A stretch of 64,000 bases of DNA from Terrimonas sp. (GTDB lineage: Bacteria > Bacteroidota > Bacteroidia > Chitinophagales > Chitinophagaceae), in assembly GCF_003075435.1 (NCBI RefSeq), contig NZ_QCZJ01000007.1, forward strand, positions 178,662-242,661, given 5' to 3'. This document shows positions 26,715 through 36,877 of the stretch, one piece after another. A program made the position numbers and the translations under genes. The notes under the pieces were generated by a model. The model saw nothing but the letters and a program-made list of their open reading frames with translations. It was not told where the DNA came from and made no database searches. How positions within the stretch are numbered: position 1 is the stretch's first letter; each line of letters begins with the position of its first letter.

Positions 26715-28550
26715 TTACCAACCCTGGGTTTGCGTAAGTGTATATCCCTTTTCTTCATACTGAATGATCTGGGACTGACCCACAGGTGCCAGGTAAACAT
26801 TATCTGTAAATGCATTCCTGTTTTGCGCATTATCAACCATCCAGAAACCAACCAGTGAAGCAGCGTTAGTTCCATCATAGGTAATAATGGTTCCGTCTTC
26901 AAGCTTAACTTTTGTTCTGCCCTGGTAAGTGCTTGTAAGGTAAGCAGGGGCTTCTGCCTGCACATTTACCCAAGGACCGAGAAAGTAATCAGGATTGCTG
27001 CTGAAATCCATATAATTCAGTTTCTTCCATCTCTTCAAATCCAAAAGCCGGGTATGCTCAAATACAAATTCCATTCTTCTTTCCCTGCGTATTTCCCATA
27101 TTAAAGATGGAATATCCGTATCCCTGTCAGGATCATCAGGCAATGCACCCAGCACTAAAGGCGCGGTTTGCTGCACGCCCTTGGCGATAGCGGCTGCGTC
27201 AAGCGGGCGAAGACGGATAGCGTTAATAGATTTATCAATATCATCCTGTGTAACAGGGCTGCCGCCCAGGTATTCTGCCAATACCGCTTTTGCTTCTATC
27301 CAGTTTAATACCACTTCTGCAAGACGCATTACCGGCGCATCACTTGTGTTGGTATTGCTGCCCCATGCCGCAGGATATGTTTTGCCTATATAAGTTATCG
27401 CATCTCTTGACGCGAACTTATAACCATACAAAAGTGTTGCTGATGATGTAAGCGCTTTATCAACAAACGAAGCTTCAAAACGCGGATCTCTTGTTTTTAC
27501 CAGATCTGCTATTTTAAAACTTTCCGCATCGGCCACACCTGAATTTTGCCATACTTTTCCATCATTTGCAAGAAATGATTTGATCAGCACAAGGTTGGCA
27601 TCTACCCCAACTACTTCTGTACCGTTTTGATAAGAGCCGATACAATGTGTTACGGTCAATGCCGCATCATACACCCTGTACAGCAATACTTCAGGATGCC
27701 CTGCAAGACTTTCTGAAGAAAATAAAGACTTGAAATCTTTACTGAAATTATACTTGTTGCTGCTCATTACAATTTCCGCTGCTTCTACCGCAAACTCCAG
27801 GTATTTTTTTGCTCTTGCAGCATCTAAGCTGTGGTAGTGTTGGTAAGTACCTTCAAACAACATGAACCTTGATACAAAAGCTGCTGCTATGAATTTATTC
27901 AGCGTGAGTGTTCCGTCATTTTCCCGTATGTTTTGCAAAGCATATTTAAAATCATCGTATACCTTATCCATTACCACGCCCCTGTCATCCCTGTCTTTGT
28001 ATAATGTTGGCAGATCATCATCTGTTACCACTTTATCAAAATAAGGCACATTACCGAAAACGCTAACCAGGCGGCTGTATTCAAACCCACGGAAAAAGCG
28101 TGCAACACCTGTCCAGTGCTTATAGGCATCTTCAGTAATATTTGACTTAGCCACATTATCCAGGCGATCTAATAAAATATTCGATTTTCTTACCCACGCA
28201 AAATCCCATGTAGGACCGGCATATGTTTGCAGCCATTCTGCAGACTCAGATACAGAGCCCCTTGACGTAGGTATATTGCTTTCAAAATTTGCCTGTACGT
28301 TTTTTCCTGTGAGGTCATCTGAAAATGTGTAGCCTCTTACAGGAGTATAATCTGTAGTGAAAGAAGTATTATACCCACTGAAATAATAAGGATAATAGCT
28401 GTTGGCATACATGCGGATATCATCTTCATTCCGCCAGTATTGCCCGTCAACATAGCTTGTTAAAGGAGGACGGTCGAGTACATTTTTATTGCAGCTTGCT
28501 AATAAAATAACTGCCGTCAGACTATATATTAATTTTACGTTCTTCATCAT
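26715..28550 (-). CDS. SusD/RagB family nutrient-binding lipoprotein
   Basis: The 611-aa protein has a lipoprotein signal ending in LLASC and the SusD opening CNKNVLDRPPLTSYVDGQYWRNEDDIRMYANSYYPY. The C-terminal IWEIRRERRMEFVFEHTRLLDLKRWKKL is the hallmark of SusD proteins. It sits on the outer membrane as lid and ligand binder of the SusC channel encoded just upstream (8-base gap). The ATG at 28550 is taken as start; ATG 28547 is also possible. No glycoside hydrolase is adjacent, so the nutrient cannot be named. Confidence 0.95.
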   Translation of the reverse strand: MMKNVKLIYSLTAVILLASCNKNVLDRPPLTSYVDGQYWRNEDDIRMYANSYYPYYFSGYNTSFTTDYTPVRGYTFSDDLTGKNVQANFESNIPTSRGSVSESAEWLQTYAGPTWDFAWVRKSNILLDRLDNVAKSNITEDAYKHWTGVARFFRGFEYSRLVSVFGNVPYFDKVVTDDDLPTLYKDRDDRGVVMDKVYDDFKYALQNIRENDGTLTLNKFIAAAFVSRFMLFEGTYQHYHSLDAARAKKYLEFAVEAAEIVMSSNKYNFSKDFKSLFSSESLAGHPEVLLYRVYDAALTVTHCIGSYQNGTEVVGVDANLVLIKSFLANDGKVWQNSGVADAESFKIADLVKTRDPRFEASFVDKALTSSATLLYGYKFASRDAITYIGKTYPAAWGSNTNTSDAPVMRLAEVVLNWIEAKAVLAEYLGGSPVTQDDIDKSINAIRLRPLDAAAIAKGVQQTAPLVLGALPDDPDRDTDIPSLIWEIRRERRMEFVFEHTRLLDLKRWKKLNYMDFSSNPDYFLGPWVNVQAEAPAYLTSTYQGRTKVKLEDGTIITYDGTNAASLVGFWMVDNAQNRNAFTDNVYLAPVGQSQIIQYEEKGYTLTQTQGW

Positions 28551-28558
28551 GCTCAAGT

Positions 28559-31500
28559 TTAAAAGTTCAATTGAAGGCCTGCAGAAAAGCTTTTGAAAGC
28601 CGGCACGCCTGTACCTGTACGACCTGAATTATAATTGGATGTATTCCACATAGAATAACCACTTATATTTTCCGGATCAATAGGCAGGCCATTTAATTTA
28701 TCCCAGGTAATGAAATTCTCCAGTGCCACATACACTCTTAAAGTTGTTACATGCACTTTGTTGAGCAATGGCTGTGGCAGAGAATAACCAACTGTTAAGT
28801 TTTTCAAACGCATATAAGCCATATTCAACAGGTACCTGTCCTGCACCTGCATATTATTGGCACTGTTGCTTCCTGCATTGTTATATGCTGCGGGATAAAA
28901 AGCATTGGGGGTTTCCGTTGTCCAGTAATTGCCTGCAATAGCTTCCGGCATAGCACCATCAGCGGAATTAAAACCTGGGATACTTAAAAAGCCCTGTCCC
29001 CAGATTTTGCGGCTGGCAACACCCTGGAAGAATACACTGATATCAAAACCTTTGTAATCGGCACCTAACCTGAACCCATATTCATATCTCGGGTTGGAGT
29101 TACCTATTACTTCAAGATCGCCATGATCTTCAAGCGTGCCTTTACCATTGTTCAGTTCTCCATCTCCATTTATATCTTTAAACTTCACATCGCCGGGGCC
29201 AAACCTGAAGTTGGCAGAGTTTTGTAAAAATGCCTGGTAAACCGGTTTCTTTCCATCTGCGCCAGCATTCAACTGGTACACCTGCTTACCTGCATATAAG
29301 CTCGTTTCTGCATTGGTTAATGTAATTAAAACAGGTTTACCATCTGTTCCCATCACAAAATCATCAGCCTGGTATAACCTGTCTGTACGATATCCCCAAA
29401 TTTCACCAATCACCTTACCATTGTAGTTACCGGTAACCTGGGTTCCTGAGCCGTATGCAGTTAGAATTGTTTTTGAATCAGAAAGATTACCACTGATATT
29501 TATACCAATACCATTTTCAAACCTGTGATTAAAAGACAAAGCAAGATCCCATCCTTTGGTTTTTAAAGATCCGTAGTTGCTCTGTGGAGCGCCGGCGCCA
29601 AAGGTTAAGGGAATACCTTCTGCCGGTACGATCATATTATTGGTATTTCTCTGGAAGATGTCAAAGTTCACATTCAGCCTGCCGTTAAGAAACCCGGCAT
29701 CCACACCAAAATTGGTAGTTACTATATCCTGCCATTTGATGCTTGCTGCAACTGCCGCCGGAGAACCCACATAATTCACTCTTGCCCCGTTTCCACCTAT
29801 CCAGGTAGATAATCCGCTGGGCATAATCTCTATATAAAGATTATTGGGCACGCTCTGGTCGCCAATAGAACCCCATGAGCCCCTGAATTTAAGAAAGTTT
29901 AATACAGGCTTGCTCCATTGCATAAATGCCTCTTCGCTGGCTATCCAACCTGCAGAAAAAGAAGGGAACCAACGCCATTTTAAAGCTGTTGGAAATTTTG
30001 AAGAACCATCATAACGCAGGTTACCTTCAAGCAAATATCTTTCTTTGTATGCATAGTTTATGCGTCCAAAATAACCTAACTGAGATTCCCAGAATTTATC
30101 ACCTGCAACAGTTTGCGTTCCTGTTCCGAAATTAAATTGTGGATTGGTTATATCAGAAAGATTCGTGATCTGCGATGACTGCCATTCTGTAGTAGCAGTA
30201 ACACGGTTTATACCTGCAATAAATTTAAACTTATGATCGCTGCCTAAATCAAGGTTATAGGTAGTATATGCATTGATGGTATTACTGAAAAAATTGGTAG
30301 CGGTTCTGGCGAAGTGGTCAGGGTTCGCGCCATACGAAGTATACATATCATAAGACAGGTCGTAAGCCGGTATCGCACCAGGATCTGTTGACGATACTAC
30401 CTGCCCGGCATCATTTACGTATACCTGGTTACCATCGGCATCACTTCTTAACTTTGGTGCTACCCATGAGTTTCTTGCGGTATACCTTGTACCTGGCCGT
30501 TTCCACATTTCTTCCTGGTTGGTATAGGTATAATCAAAATCAACCTTCCAGTTGCTTTGTATGTTTACAGTAGCCCCTAAACTGATATTTGCATAATTCT
30601 GTAAGATGTTGGCAGTATTGGCGGCAGCCATTTCACTTACCGGGCTGCGGATGGGATCGCCGTTTTCATCATTGCCAAACGGGTATAAAGGTCCCCAGCG
30701 GTAAAGATATAACCAGGGATCTGCGGTAGTTGAATTCGTAACATAGGGATATTCTTTATTTCTTCTTGAGTATAATGCGCCACCACGGATGGTAAGGTAT
30801 TTATTGATATCGCTTGATATCTTTAATGAAGCATTATACCTGGAAAACTCGTCTTTCTTAGCAGGCTTTGTCATACCACTCTGATCCAGCAATCCCAGCC
30901 CAAGATTATAAGAAGTTTTTCCGGTGGTTAAACCCACTGAAAGACTATGCTGCTGGGTAGGCGCCCATTCATTGATCATATAATCATAAGGATCGTAAGT
31001 TCTTACACCCATTTTCTGGTTGGAGCCCTGCACAAACCAGTCTCTGCCAAAAACGGTGGGGTCATTTTTTCCAATGGTGCTGCCGTATTTTTCATCCCAG
31101 GCTACAGCCTTTTCATAGCTTGCCCTGTCTACATAATAAAAAGCGCCTGTAGGTGTAAAAGTGCCCACACGCTCCGCGGCGTCAACTGTATATTTCAGCC
31201 CGTTCACACGCGCCATTGCCAGGTCTTTCCACACATTTTGCCAGGAGAAATTATTGGTATAGTTTATTTGAGGCTTATCGCCTGAAGCGCCTTTTTTTGT
31301 TGTAATTAATATTACACCAAAAGATGCTTTTGAACCATAGATTGAAGCTGCAGCCGCATCTTTCAGAATGGTTATACTTGCTATATCATTTGGATTTACC
31401 AGTTGTATGCTGGGTATTTCCACATTATCGAGCAGTATAAGCGGAGAAGCGCCGCCCTGGAATGATCCCAGTTGCCCACGGATTTTAATAATAGGATCAG

Positions 31501-31984
31501 AACCAACCTCACCGCTGGGCACAGTAATACTTAACCCTGCCGCCCCGCCCTGCATAGCCCGGCCTACATCTGCTATTGGCCTGTTCTGCACAGATTTCTG
31601 AACATCAATGGTTGTTACAGCGCCTGTAAGATTCCCTCTTTTCTGAGTACCATATCCTACAACCACAACCTCTCTTAATGCACCTTCTCCTTTTTGCAGT
31701 ATGATAGCGCCTACATCATCTCTCCCGATCTTAAAAGTGGAGGTTTGGTAGCCTACATAAGAAACTTCGAGCGTTTCTCCGGCAGATGCAGCAATACTGA
31801 ACACACCTTCTGTGTTTGTAAGCGTACTGCGTGTAGTACCTTTAATACTTACTGTTACTCCTGCAAGAGGAGTATTGTCATCACCATACACCGTGCCGGT
31901 AATGGTTTTAGCCTGTGCATACATTACTGCCGGCAGCGAAGCCAACAATAATAATATGAAGCCAGATCGCAGAAATCTTCTCAT
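28559..31984 (-). CDS. SusC/RagA family TonB-linked outer-membrane transporter
   Basis: The 1141-aa protein has a signal peptide (FILLLLASLPAVMYAQA) and a CarboxypepD_reg-like domain (TITGTVYGDDNTPLAGVTVSIKG). The signature EVVVVGYGTQKRGNLTGAV opens the plug, and a 22-strand-type barrel ends in FKSFSAGLQLNF. It imports the ligand held by the SusD lid with energy from TonB. It has no STN domain, so it does not signal to an anti-sigma factor; control probably comes from the DeoR protein encoded 21 bases upstream. Confidence 0.96.
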   Translation of the reverse strand: MRRFLRSGFILLLLASLPAVMYAQAKTITGTVYGDDNTPLAGVTVSIKGTTRSTLTNTEGVFSIAASAGETLEVSYVGYQTSTFKIGRDDVGAIILQKGEGALREVVVVGYGTQKRGNLTGAVTTIDVQKSVQNRPIADVGRAMQGGAAGLSITVPSGEVGSDPIIKIRGQLGSFQGGASPLILLDNVEIPSIQLVNPNDIASITILKDAAAASIYGSKASFGVILITTKKGASGDKPQINYTNNFSWQNVWKDLAMARVNGLKYTVDAAERVGTFTPTGAFYYVDRASYEKAVAWDEKYGSTIGKNDPTVFGRDWFVQGSNQKMGVRTYDPYDYMINEWAPTQQHSLSVGLTTGKTSYNLGLGLLDQSGMTKPAKKDEFSRYNASLKISSDINKYLTIRGGALYSRRNKEYPYVTNSTTADPWLYLYRWGPLYPFGNDENGDPIRSPVSEMAAANTANILQNYANISLGATVNIQSNWKVDFDYTYTNQEEMWKRPGTRYTARNSWVAPKLRSDADGNQVYVNDAGQVVSSTDPGAIPAYDLSYDMYTSYGANPDHFARTATNFFSNTINAYTTYNLDLGSDHKFKFIAGINRVTATTEWQSSQITNLSDITNPQFNFGTGTQTVAGDKFWESQLGYFGRINYAYKERYLLEGNLRYDGSSKFPTALKWRWFPSFSAGWIASEEAFMQWSKPVLNFLKFRGSWGSIGDQSVPNNLYIEIMPSGLSTWIGGNGARVNYVGSPAAVAASIKWQDIVTTNFGVDAGFLNGRLNVNFDIFQRNTNNMIVPAEGIPLTFGAGAPQSNYGSLKTKGWDLALSFNHRFENGIGINISGNLSDSKTILTAYGSGTQVTGNYNGKVIGEIWGYRTDRLYQADDFVMGTDGKPVLITLTNAETSLYAGKQVYQLNAGADGKKPVYQAFLQNSANFRFGPGDVKFKDINGDGELNNGKGTLEDHGDLEVIGNSNPRYEYGFRLGADYKGFDISVFFQGVASRKIWGQGFLSIPGFNSADGAMPEAIAGNYWTTETPNAFYPAAYNNAGSNSANNMQVQDRYLLNMAYMRLKNLTVGYSLPQPLLNKVHVTTLRVYVALENFITWDKLNGLPIDPENISGYSMWNTSNYNSGRTGTGVPAFKSFSAGLQLNF

Positions 31985-32005
31985 AGCGTTTGTTTTTGTT
32001 ATTGA

Positions 32006-32755
32006 TTAAATTAATGTAATGCCATTTTTTTTGTACGGATCAAAGCGTGGGTTTCCCGGATCTAATTCCGTAATGAGATAATCAATACTTTTTAAAGGGC
32101 AGATGCTTATAGGTTGAAACGTGTCAATTTTTTCTGATATGGCGAGTGCAACAACTTTTTGCGAAGATTCTGTCATTACTTTTTTCAATTGTGCCACATC
32201 CCAGTCATCGTCGCTAATCCCGTGTTTAACATCAATTGCATTAATACCGAGAAAACAGATATCAACCTTGAGTGATTTAATTTTTGCAATAGCGTCTGCG
32301 CCGATGGTAATTTTAGAATTTTTGGAAACCTTATCGCCAATAGCTATTACATCTATATTCGGATGGTTACTATATTCCAGTACAGCAGGTATGCTGCCGG
32401 AAATAAATGTTGCCTTTAAAGTATGAGGTAAACTTCTTGCAAGCTCTATAATGGTAGTACCGCCACTGGTAAGCACCACCATATTATTCTTAATAAGGCT
32501 GATGGCTTTACGGGCGATAAGCTGCTTTTCGTTTTTTCCATACACATGATTGCTGCTAAGGTTAAACTCAGAAAAAGACAATGATAGCGCACCACCATGT
32601 ACTTTAATGGCTTTGCCGGTTTCTGCAAGTTCCTGCAAATCCCTGCGGATGGTATCTTCTGAAACTTTGATAGTTTCGCTAAGCCAGGAAGAAGAAACCC
32701 GGTTATGGATATTTAATTGATGGAGGATATAAGCCTGCCTTTCAGATTTAAGCAT
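32006..32755 (-). CDS. DeoR/GlpR family transcriptional regulator
   Basis: The 249-aa protein begins MLKSERQAYILHQLNIHNRVSSSWLSETIKVSEDTIRRDLQELAETGKAIKVHGGAL, the standard DeoR winged-helix with the EDTIRRDL recognition helix. The sugar-phosphate-binding domain follows (VVLTSGGTTIIELARSL, FLGINAIDVKHGISDDD). DeoR proteins repress carbon-use genes until a phosphorylated sugar binds. The ATG at 32755 matches the family start; upstream codons would run through the promoter. The susC gene follows after 21 bases, so regulator and transporter are probably one autoregulated operon, which would point to a sugar-derived substrate. Confidence 0.93.
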   Translation of the reverse strand: MLKSERQAYILHQLNIHNRVSSSWLSETIKVSEDTIRRDLQELAETGKAIKVHGGALSLSFSEFNLSSNHVYGKNEKQLIARKAISLIKNNMVVLTSGGTTIIELARSLPHTLKATFISGSIPAVLEYSNHPNIDVIAIGDKVSKNSKITIGADAIAKIKSLKVDICFLGINAIDVKHGISDDDWDVAQLKKVMTESSQKVVALAISEKIDTFQPISICPLKSIDYLITELDPGNPRFDPYKKNGITLI

Positions 32756-32776
32756 GTCGTTAGTTGGTTGCGGATA

Positions 32777-32823
32777 GAAAATTAGTACAATTCCTGCAAA
32801 AAACCGCAAAAATCCGCAAAAAA
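32777..32823 (-). promoter_or_regulatory. Predicted promoter with a 10-bp triple repeat (candidate DeoR operator)
   Basis: Three 10-bp units follow one another exactly: CTGCAAAAAA (32794-32803), CCGCAAAAAT (32804-32813) and CCGCAAAAAA (32814-32823). On the minus strand a -33 TTTG lies inside the middle unit (32807-32810) and a near-consensus -7 TAATTTTC lies 22 bases further (32784-32777). The repeat thus covers the -33 region of the DeoR-susCD operon with one helical turn per unit, a good place for a repressor. Binding by this DeoR is inference. Confidence 0.5.
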
Positions 32824-32898
32824 GATATTAACATAAAATGACCATTCTTGCTGGACTCATTAAAATCTCCGCTGAGAACTTCAATTTACATTCTGAAA

Positions 32899-32933
32899 AC
32901 AAAAAATGCAGCATACATCATGTATCCTGCATT
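32899..32933 (-). terminator. Terminator of the TonB receptor gene
   Basis: Arms AATGCAG with ATACA (32905-32917) and TGTAT with CTGCATT (32921-32933) pair with one internal mismatch around a TCA loop. On the minus strand the stem is followed by TTTTTTG. Confidence 0.85.
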
Positions 32934-32957
32934 ACATATAAATTTTAATAATAATTA

Positions 32958-35366
32958 TCAGAAACGATAGCTGATGCTTAACCTCACATTACGCGGAGGC
33001 TCAGTTTGGTAGTAATAAGCAGGTTTTACAGAATTCCAATCGTTTGCTACAGATGGTAAAGCATAGTAAGAGCCGCTGTAGAGGTATTCATCCAGGATAT
33101 TAAATACATTTAGTGTGATGCGGTATTTGTCTTTCGCGTAAAATATGCCCCCATCCAATTTGAAATAGTCGGGCAACATTTTTCCTTCAAGGCTCCAGGC
33201 AGTATACCTGCCGTTAAGCATGGTAAAGCCACCGGAAATACCCAGTCCTTTCAGCACTGTATGCTGTAATTCATAAGATACCCAGGCGTTAGCAGTATGC
33301 TTTGCATAGCCGGGAATAATATCATCTACTTTATAAGCAGTTACATCTTTAGCTACTTTTGTTACCCGTGCATCGGTTAGCGCATAATTGGCAATAACTG
33401 TTAAACCAGGCAATACTGTACCTCTTACATCCAATTCAATTCCTTTAGCTACTTTTTCGCCCAGTACAATGCTGGTTGGAGCATTGGGATTGGATGCAGG
33501 ATCTGCCGTAAGTTCATTTTGTTTTAATATCCGGTATACAGACAATGTGGTATACCATTTACTGTTGAACCAGTTTTTCTTGATACCTAACTCCATATTG
33601 CTGCCGGTAACAGGTTGTACTTTTCCGCCGCCCGTTAATACTCCTGATTGCGGGATAAAAGCCTGGTCGTACAATCCGTACAATGAGGTATTTTTATCAA
33701 TAGAAAAACTCAGCCCAACCCGTGGAGTAATATGTTTGGCTGCATCATACGGAACATCAACACCATATACCTGCTTTACATCGGTATACCTGCCTGCCAA
33801 TGTCAACCGTAATTTATCATCAAGAAATGCTATTTCGTCCTGAACATATAAGCTGGAATATCTTTGTTTAATAACGCCCCAGCCTAAAGCAGCCCGCTCT
33901 TCAATAGGAGTACTGCGGTCAAATACAGGGTATCCGTTTGCAGGTACACCATAGGTTGGATTATTCTGATCAAACAAGGCATCTGGTGTATCAAGATCAT
34001 GTGATTGACCCCAATCAGCATAATAGGTTTTATTAGCGGCATCAACACCGGCAAGCAACCTGTGGCGTAGTTTACCGGTATAAAATTCTCCGTTTAAAAA
34101 TGCCTGAGCAAGCTCCATAGTGCTTTTGGCATCCCACACGCCCACATTCCTCATTACCTGGCCTGTTACAGAATCCATATAGGAAGGCCATGAGCTCATG
34201 CCTGTTTGTTTGTAATTAAAAAATGCACCCTGTGCGGTAAGTTTCCAGTCTTTATCAAAAGCATGTTCAAATACTACATACCCACTGTGATCATTTATTT
34301 TAGTGGGCGGCAAGCCAGGATTTGTGAACGTCAGGTTCCTGTCGTAAGTGCCATATCCATCTTTGGAAAACACATAATATGAACCTACTTCAGTCATATT
34401 GGCAAACTGACCATTGTATTCCAGTGTGATCTTTGTTTTATCATCAAGACGATAAGAAACTACAGGCGCTATAACATAGCGGTTATTATATTCATAGTCG
34501 CGGTGCGAACCTTTTGCCTGCACAGCTACATTTAAACGATATAACAACTTTTTGTCTTTACTTAATGCACCATCCAGATCCATGCTCGCCCTGTAGAGGT
34601 CAAAACTTCCGAGTGTAAAATTCACTTCCCCTTTTGTAACACCCGTGGGCTTTTTAGTAACCACATTATATAACCCGCTTGGATCGCCGTTAGACAGCAT
34701 AAATCCTGCAGGTCCTTTTACAAATTCAATCCTGTCTACAAAACTCATATCCTCTGTTAAAGGCCCCCAGTAAGAAGCTACTACGTTAAATCCATTGCGG
34801 AAAGCCTGTATTTGCGATCCCCTGGCCACAATATTGGTATACAGATCGCCCCAATGCTCAAGGCGGGCGGCGCCGCTTACGTTCCTTATTAAACCATCAC
34901 TCATACTGATCACCTGTTGCGCTTTCAAATCCTTGTCATCTACAACCTGTATGTTTTGAGGCGTTTCAAGCAGAGGTGTTTTTAAGCGTAAGCTAACCGA
35001 TGCATGTTCTGTATTTTTGCGCGAACTGATCAATATTTCCTGTAACTCTTTAGCTGTTTCAGAAATGCTGAAGTCTATAGTTAACGTTTCTCCTGAACCA
35101 ACAGTGATTTCCTTTTTTTGCGTGATAATTCCATCCGAAGATACCTGCAGCACCCAGGTGCCCGGCTTAATATTATTAATAATATAGCTGCCATCAGCTT
35201 TACTTATAGCACCGTGCGATGTGCCATCAATACCAACAGAAACATTGGCAACAGGGGAACCATCTGAAGTAGAAATAGTGCCTTTGATATTAGCTGATTG
35301 TGCAAATGGAGTTAACGGAATAAAAAAACAAGATAAAATTACTAAAGTGCGTAATTGTTTGACCAT
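32958..35366 (-). CDS. TonB-dependent siderophore-type receptor
   Basis: The 802-aa protein has a signal peptide (LVILSCFFIPLTPFAQS), a CarboxypepD_reg-like domain (IKGTISTSDGSPVANVSVGIDG), and a plug with TPQNIQVVDDKDLKAQQV and VKGPAGFMLSNGDPSGLYNVVTKKP. The barrel ends in RNVRLSISYRF. Plug wording and length match the FhuA/FoxA-type ferric-siderophore receptors, so ferric siderophore uptake is likely. No Fur box, siderophore synthesis or ABC genes are nearby. Its own terminator separates it from the downstream DeoR gene. Confidence 0.9.
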   Translation of the reverse strand: MVKQLRTLVILSCFFIPLTPFAQSANIKGTISTSDGSPVANVSVGIDGTSHGAISKADGSYIINNIKPGTWVLQVSSDGIITQKKEITVGSGETLTIDFSISETAKELQEILISSRKNTEHASVSLRLKTPLLETPQNIQVVDDKDLKAQQVISMSDGLIRNVSGAARLEHWGDLYTNIVARGSQIQAFRNGFNVVASYWGPLTEDMSFVDRIEFVKGPAGFMLSNGDPSGLYNVVTKKPTGVTKGEVNFTLGSFDLYRASMDLDGALSKDKKLLYRLNVAVQAKGSHRDYEYNNRYVIAPVVSYRLDDKTKITLEYNGQFANMTEVGSYYVFSKDGYGTYDRNLTFTNPGLPPTKINDHSGYVVFEHAFDKDWKLTAQGAFFNYKQTGMSSWPSYMDSVTGQVMRNVGVWDAKSTMELAQAFLNGEFYTGKLRHRLLAGVDAANKTYYADWGQSHDLDTPDALFDQNNPTYGVPANGYPVFDRSTPIEERAALGWGVIKQRYSSLYVQDEIAFLDDKLRLTLAGRYTDVKQVYGVDVPYDAAKHITPRVGLSFSIDKNTSLYGLYDQAFIPQSGVLTGGGKVQPVTGSNMELGIKKNWFNSKWYTTLSVYRILKQNELTADPASNPNAPTSIVLGEKVAKGIELDVRGTVLPGLTVIANYALTDARVTKVAKDVTAYKVDDIIPGYAKHTANAWVSYELQHTVLKGLGISGGFTMLNGRYTAWSLEGKMLPDYFKLDGGIFYAKDKYRITLNVFNILDEYLYSGSYYALPSVANDWNSVKPAYYYQTEPPRNVRLSISYRF

Positions 35367-35889
35367 GTAAAAAATTAAAATGGGTGCAATGATATTTTAC
35401 AAAGTCTGTTTAAGCTTACGTGTTCCGGAAATAATTTTTACTATATCCGGAATTTTTCAGGAATTCAGTTCTTTACTTGAAATTAAGTCCACACGATCCC
35501 TGAATAAACAAAATCTTCATTTAATGTATACTTACTAATTTTCTATTATAAAATTGATTATCCATACTTTACGAATCGTCCATATGAAGAACTGTGCCTG
35601 CCCGTAAAATCAAAAGATAAATGCTCAAATAGTAGTATGAACGATGAACGGATTGCGCCACAACAGGCGATTGATAGAGAGCGAAAGCTGGTAACCAACC
35701 CTATCATATAAGGTCAGGCTGTAAAGCCCTTTAATCTGTGCGACCGGAAATTTTTATAAAACAAGCTCTTTTAAAATAATCAGGTCTCCTTTCCAGAAAA
35801 TATTTCATCAGAAGGCAGTAAAAACCGGGTGAACAGGGGCATCTTAATAAATGTGGCGCCGGTAAAGGGCATCAAATGCATCCATACAT
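35367..35889. other. Gene-free stretch between divergent TonB receptor and GH18 genes
   Basis: These 523 bases must carry promoters in both directions. The only structure seen is an inverted repeat TTCCGGA/TCCGGAA near 35426-35458 and a weak TTGATAG/CTATCA pairing near 35670-35706. No riboswitch core, no tRNA and no plausible short gene was recognised. Confidence 0.5.
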
Positions 35890-36843
35890 ATGACTCTAAA
35901 AAAGATTCTGTTTATCAGCTTACTGTTACTGACAGGCGGGTGTCTTAAGTCCCAGCAAAAGCTGCCCTCATCTTTTCGTATTATAGCTTATGTGCCGGAG
36001 GCCGGGATGGAGCAACTGGATAGTATCCCTTATCATCTTATTACCCATATCAATTATGCTTTTGTTAATCCGGGTACCGATGGAATATTCCGTACCACTC
36101 TTTTTCTGGACAGCCTGGTAGCAAGAGCGCATCAACACCAGGTAAAAGTATTGCTATCGGTGGGCGGAGGAAATCCACCACCTTATTTTACTGCCTTGCT
36201 TGTACCGCAGGGAAGGCCGTTATTGATCAGCTCGCTTGTTCAGTTGCTGGAGCAAACCGGCGCTGATGGTATTGATATGGATCTTGAAGGAAGCTTTATT
36301 ACGGAACACTATGAAGATTTTGTAAAGGAGCTGAGATCGGCACTGCCGGAAGGAAAGAGGAACTTTACTGCAGCGTTGGCAACTTATGCGGGAGATGCCG
36401 TGACCGATAAGGCACTCTCGACGTTTGATTATATCAATATTATGTCTTACGACAAAACAGGGCCATGGAGCCCTGGGCGTTCAGGTCCGCATGCGCCGTA
36501 CGCTATGGCAATCGATGACCTGTATTACTGGCATAGTATCCGGAAAATAAAAAAAGACCGCCTGGTACTGGGTATGCCTTTTTATGGCTATAGTTTTGGG
36601 CCGGCAGGAGCGGGTTCCATGCCTTTTTCAACCATCGCTACGTTGGGAGCCGGTGCGGAACAGGCAGATGAATGGAAGCTGGAAAACGGGAACACCATTT
36701 ATTATAACGGTATTAAAACCATTCGTAAAAAAACCGAACTTTCATTGAAAGATTGTTCAGGTGTTATGTTTTGGCAGGTATTTCAGGATCATAAGGACGC
36801 TTATTCCCTGTTATCTGTTATTCACAAAACGGTATATCCCTGA
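35890..36843 (+). CDS. Family 18 glycoside hydrolase lipoprotein (chitinase or endo-GlcNAc-ase)
   Basis: The 317-aa protein has a lipoprotein signal (ISLLLLTGGC) and a GH18 barrel. HVKVLLSVGGGNPPPY-like (QVKVLLSVGGG) marks strand 3, and DGIDMDLEG (D126-E133) is the complete DxxDxDxE catalytic motif with acid E133. INIMSYD is the strand-6 motif and MFWQVFQDHKDAYSLL the end. GH18 enzymes cut beta-1,4 links next to N-acetylglucosamine in chitin or N-glycans, using the substrate acetamido group. It is the first gene of the sigma/FecR/SusCD locus and probably releases the oligosaccharide that the SusC/D pair imports. It could be chitinase or endoglycosidase; the sequence does not decide. Confidence 0.9.
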   Translation: MTLKKILFISLLLLTGGCLKSQQKLPSSFRIIAYVPEAGMEQLDSIPYHLITHINYAFVNPGTDGIFRTTLFLDSLVARAHQHQVKVLLSVGGGNPPPYFTALLVPQGRPLLISSLVQLLEQTGADGIDMDLEGSFITEHYEDFVKELRSALPEGKRNFTAALATYAGDAVTDKALSTFDYINIMSYDKTGPWSPGRSGPHAPYAMAIDDLYYWHSIRKIKKDRLVLGMPFYGYSFGPAGAGSMPFSTIATLGAGAEQADEWKLENGNTIYYNGIKTIRKKTELSLKDCSGVMFWQVFQDHKDAYSLLSVIHKTVYP

Positions 36844-36877
36844 TCAGGAAGTAATAATTTTTAATAGTGTAAGCTAC

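Noticed and set aside
26715..35366. The SusCD operon and the siderophore receptor as one iron-glycan operon
   Set aside because: A clear terminator at 32899-32933 and a separate promoter before the DeoR gene split them.
35367..35889. Possible riboswitch or Fur site upstream of the TonB receptor
   Set aside because: No conserved core of cobalamin, FMN or other riboswitches and no good 19-bp Fur palindrome was found by eye.
36761..36877. Upstream extension of the sigma factor overlapping the GH18 gene
   Set aside because: Conserved protein starts at ATG 36878; the extension is the shifted GH18 sequence.
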